Assembly (NCBI GenBank): GCA_964505765.1
Contig: CAZDJQ010000037.1
Coordinates: 1 to 6,406 of the forward strand
Reading direction: 5' to 3'
Source of the DNA: CAZDJQ01 sp964505765
GTDB taxonomy: Bacteria; Patescibacteriota; Microgenomatia; UBA12405; JAHJSD01
DNA: 6,406 nucleotides
Part shown: in pieces, positions 5,733-6,406 of the stretch
How positions within the stretch are numbered: the first letter of the stretch is position 1
Layout: each line of letters opens with the position of its first letter
The notes under the pieces: model-generated
Seen by the model: the letters and a program-made list of their open reading frames with translations, nothing else
What the model was told of the DNA's origin: nothing
The model's database searches: none
Made by a program: the position numbers and the translations under genes

Positions 5733-6184
5733 GCGCAAATAATTACCCCAGCTCAGAAGGCGCTCGCTTAGGGGCCTTAATCAAAGACCTTGGGATCTCT
5801 CAGCGCCGGTTTGCGGCGACCGTCGGTTACTCGCAGGCATCCATAAATAACATGGTCCGGGGCGAGACCCGCATAACAAGAGAAGCAGCGGAGCGCATTT
5901 GCGATACCTATAAAGTCCGGATCGGTTGGCTGCTCAAGGGGGAAGGGCCACGTTTCCGGCCAACGGAAGCCTTGCCCTTCGAGACAAAAACCCTTGCCCC
6001 CACAACTACCACCACCACGGACGCGGGCGCGCCGGAAAAGGCAGTCGCGGTCCGCCGCACGGAGCCTGTGAAAATATGGGTTTGCAGTAATTGCAAAAAA
6101 GGCGGCTTGGAGAGGGACTATATCTTCTGCCCGCGCTGTGGGCTGCGCCTGGTCTGGCCCGATATGCACAACGCGGAGGATTAG
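5726..6184 (+). CDS. Phage-type repressor: helix-turn-helix plus C-terminal zinc ribbon (152 residues)
   Basis: Residues 11-72 are an XRE-type helix-turn-helix domain (GISQRRFAATVGYSQASI, NNMVRGETRI) ending in a WLLKGEGP phrase typical of phage repressors. A Pro/Thr linker with six consecutive Thr (93-98) follows. The C-terminus has C120-x2-C123-x11-C135-x2-C138, a rubredoxin-like zinc ribbon. The start is TTG 5726, the only start codon before the domain, with AGAGG 10 bases upstream. It faces the early operon, as the repressor does in Mu-like phages, and probably binds the operator at 5712-5724. The usual LexA-type self-cleaving domain is absent: no Ala-Gly cleavage site or Ser/Lys dyad context is visible. 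Induction by RecA cleavage is therefore unlikely; the zinc ribbon may serve for dimers, partner binding or redox/metal sensing. The last point is inference. Confidence 0.85.
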   Translation: MSSANNYPSSEGARLGALIKDLGISQRRFAATVGYSQASINNMVRGETRITREAAERICDTYKVRIGWLLKGEGPRFRPTEALPFETKTLAPTTTTTTDAGAPEKAVAVRRTEPVKIWVCSNCKKGGLERDYIFCPRCGLRLVWPDMHNAED

Positions 6185-6220
6185 CCGGCTTTTAACCGGC
6201 TGTAGCCCGGCGAGAGCCGG
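6183..6220 (+). repeat. Two tandem GC hairpins after the repressor stop
   Basis: The first hairpin is AGCCGG (6183-6188), loop CTTTTAA, CCGGCT (6196-6201). The second is CCGGC (6207-6211), loop GAGA, GCCGG (6216-6220), which has a GNRA-type tetraloop. A further CCGGCT lies at 6247-6252. There is no T tract behind them, so they are not standard intrinsic terminators. They could stabilise the 3' end of the repressor mRNA, or be part of a protein-binding region at the element end. Confidence 0.5.
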
Positions 6221-6229
6221 AATCGGCCC

Positions 6230-6257
6230 TTGACCACGCGCCGAACCCGGCTATAAT
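6230..6257 (+). promoter_or_regulatory. Strong sigma70-type promoter in front of a short transcript
   Basis: TTGACC (6230-6235), a 16-base spacer, and a perfect TATAAT (6252-6257). The transcript start is expected near 6264. No open frame with a ribosome site follows before the terminator at 6321-6347. Confidence 0.6.
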
Positions 6258-6263
6258 GGAGAG

Positions 6264-6350
6264 CACCGTAAGTGGTAGGCTTTGGTGGCCGTCAACGGCG
6301 GCACAGCAAGGTCGCGCGAGAGGCCGGGTCTGGTGCCCCGGCCTTTTGCT
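6264..6350 (+). ncRNA. Putative small RNA of about 85 nt
   Basis: Defined by the promoter upstream and the intrinsic terminator downstream; there is no plausible coding sequence inside. It contains a GCCG-TCAA-CGGC hairpin (6288-6299). The 5'-proximal GCACC (6263-6267) is complementary to GGTGC (6332-6336), which lies in the terminator loop, so a pseudoknot or a competing fold is possible. No known RNA family was recognised. It could instead be the leader or remnant of a transcription unit interrupted by the insertion at 6353. Confidence 0.4.
6321..6347 (+). terminator. Intrinsic terminator
   Basis: A perfect 8-bp stem AGGCCGGG (6321-6328) with CCCGGCCT (6337-6344), an 8-base loop TCTGGTGC, then TTT, GC and TTT. 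It ends the short transcript from the 6230 promoter. The putative group II intron begins six bases after the T run, the usual target geometry of group IIC introns. Confidence 0.7.
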
Positions 6351-6352
6351 TT

Positions 6353-6406
6353 GTGTGCCGAGCATGTTCGAGAGCCTGGAGGTGCAAGTCCTCTGCCCAA
6401 CCTGAT
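6353..6406 (+). mobile_element. Putative 5' end of a group IIC intron, cut off by the window
   Basis: GTGTG at 6353-6357 matches the GUGYG 5' consensus of group II introns. Behind it lies a small hairpin GAGG-TGCAAGT-CCTC (6379-6393), which resembles the GGTGCAAGTCC element found early in domain I of many bacterial group II introns. Group IIC introns insert just behind intrinsic terminator hairpins, and a good one lies immediately upstream. The reverse transcriptase and the catalytic domain V would be to the right, outside the window. Resemblance is from memory of the family; the remaining domain I fold cannot be checked in the 54 bases present. Alternatives are a tRNA-like fragment or chance. 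Confidence 0.45.

Larger units (their letters stand above)
173..6184. mobile_element. Early region of a Mu-like transposable phage or transposon
   Basis: Seen: a MuA-type D-D-E transposase gene lies behind a small Cro-like gene, with a divergently oriented helix-turn-helix repressor gene beside them and several small closely packed genes downstream on the same strand as the transposase. Known: in Mu and its relatives the order is repressor, ner, transposase A, target ATPase B, then small early genes. Inference: this is the control and transposition end of such an element. The true boundaries are not established. The Mu-left-like end should lie to the right of 6184 and no clear end sequence was recognised there. 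The opposite end is probably outside the window unless the repeats at 7-48 mark it. No head, tail or lysis gene is in the window, so phage versus simple transposon cannot be decided. Confidence 0.7.

Noticed and set aside
6300..6359. A larger RNA hairpin pairing GGCAC (6300-6304) with GTGCC (6355-6359) around the terminator
   Set aside because: The outer pairing needs bulges and runs into the GTGTG start of the putative intron; the inner terminator explains the structure better.
6373..6405. A tRNA 3' half, suggested by the 7-base loop in GAGG-TGCAAGT-CCTC
   Set aside because: The loop lacks the near-universal second T of a T-loop, no matching acceptor strand or anticodon arm was found upstream, and no CCA follows.
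1..6406. A CRISPR array or cas genes
   Set aside because: No regularly spaced repeats with unique spacers and no Cas-like motif were seen; the only tandem repeat has two directly adjoining copies.

Overview
The window is high in G+C and reads as the early control and transposition region of a Mu-like transposable phage (or a Mu-like transposon) in a GC-rich bacterium, most likely a proteobacterium. The host assignment is inference. It rests on base composition, Shine-Dalgarno sites close to AGGAG, and the Mu-type gene order of repressor, small Cro/Ner-like regulator and large DDE transposase. No host housekeeping gene is visible.

Layout from right to left. A rightward repressor gene (5726-6184) encodes a helix-turn-helix domain joined to a four-cysteine zinc ribbon. 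It faces a leftward early operon across a switch of about 100 bp, with two convergent promoters and a near-palindromic operator. The operon starts with an 81-residue Cro/Ner-like protein (5417-5662) and an 887-residue MuA-type transposase (2715-5378) with a complete D-D-E triad. A compact terminator-like hairpin overlaps the 3' end of the transposase gene. Then come a 222-residue unknown (2002-2670), a short GC-rich stretch where the reading frame is hard to settle (1523-2002), a 126-residue unknown (1074-1454), a 220-residue protein with a helix-turn-helix (415-1077) and a 70-residue basic protein (173-385). No protein in the window has a Walker A motif, so the MuB-type ATPase expected next to a MuA homologue is not here.

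The right edge (6185-6406) has no protein gene but is structured. It has two GC hairpins, a strong sigma70-type promoter, a short transcribed region ending in a good intrinsic terminator, and then a GTGTG sequence that looks like the 5' end of a group IIC intron inserted just behind that terminator and cut off by the window end. The left edge (1-172) has two tandem 21-bp repeats resembling transposase-binding repeats at the end of a mobile element; they could mark an IS21-like insertion or an end of this element.

A consistent model: the zinc-ribbon repressor holds the leftward promoter off. On induction the Cro/Ner-like protein and transposase are made, and the hairpin after the transposase gene limits expression of the downstream early genes. 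The functions of those downstream genes are not recognised.
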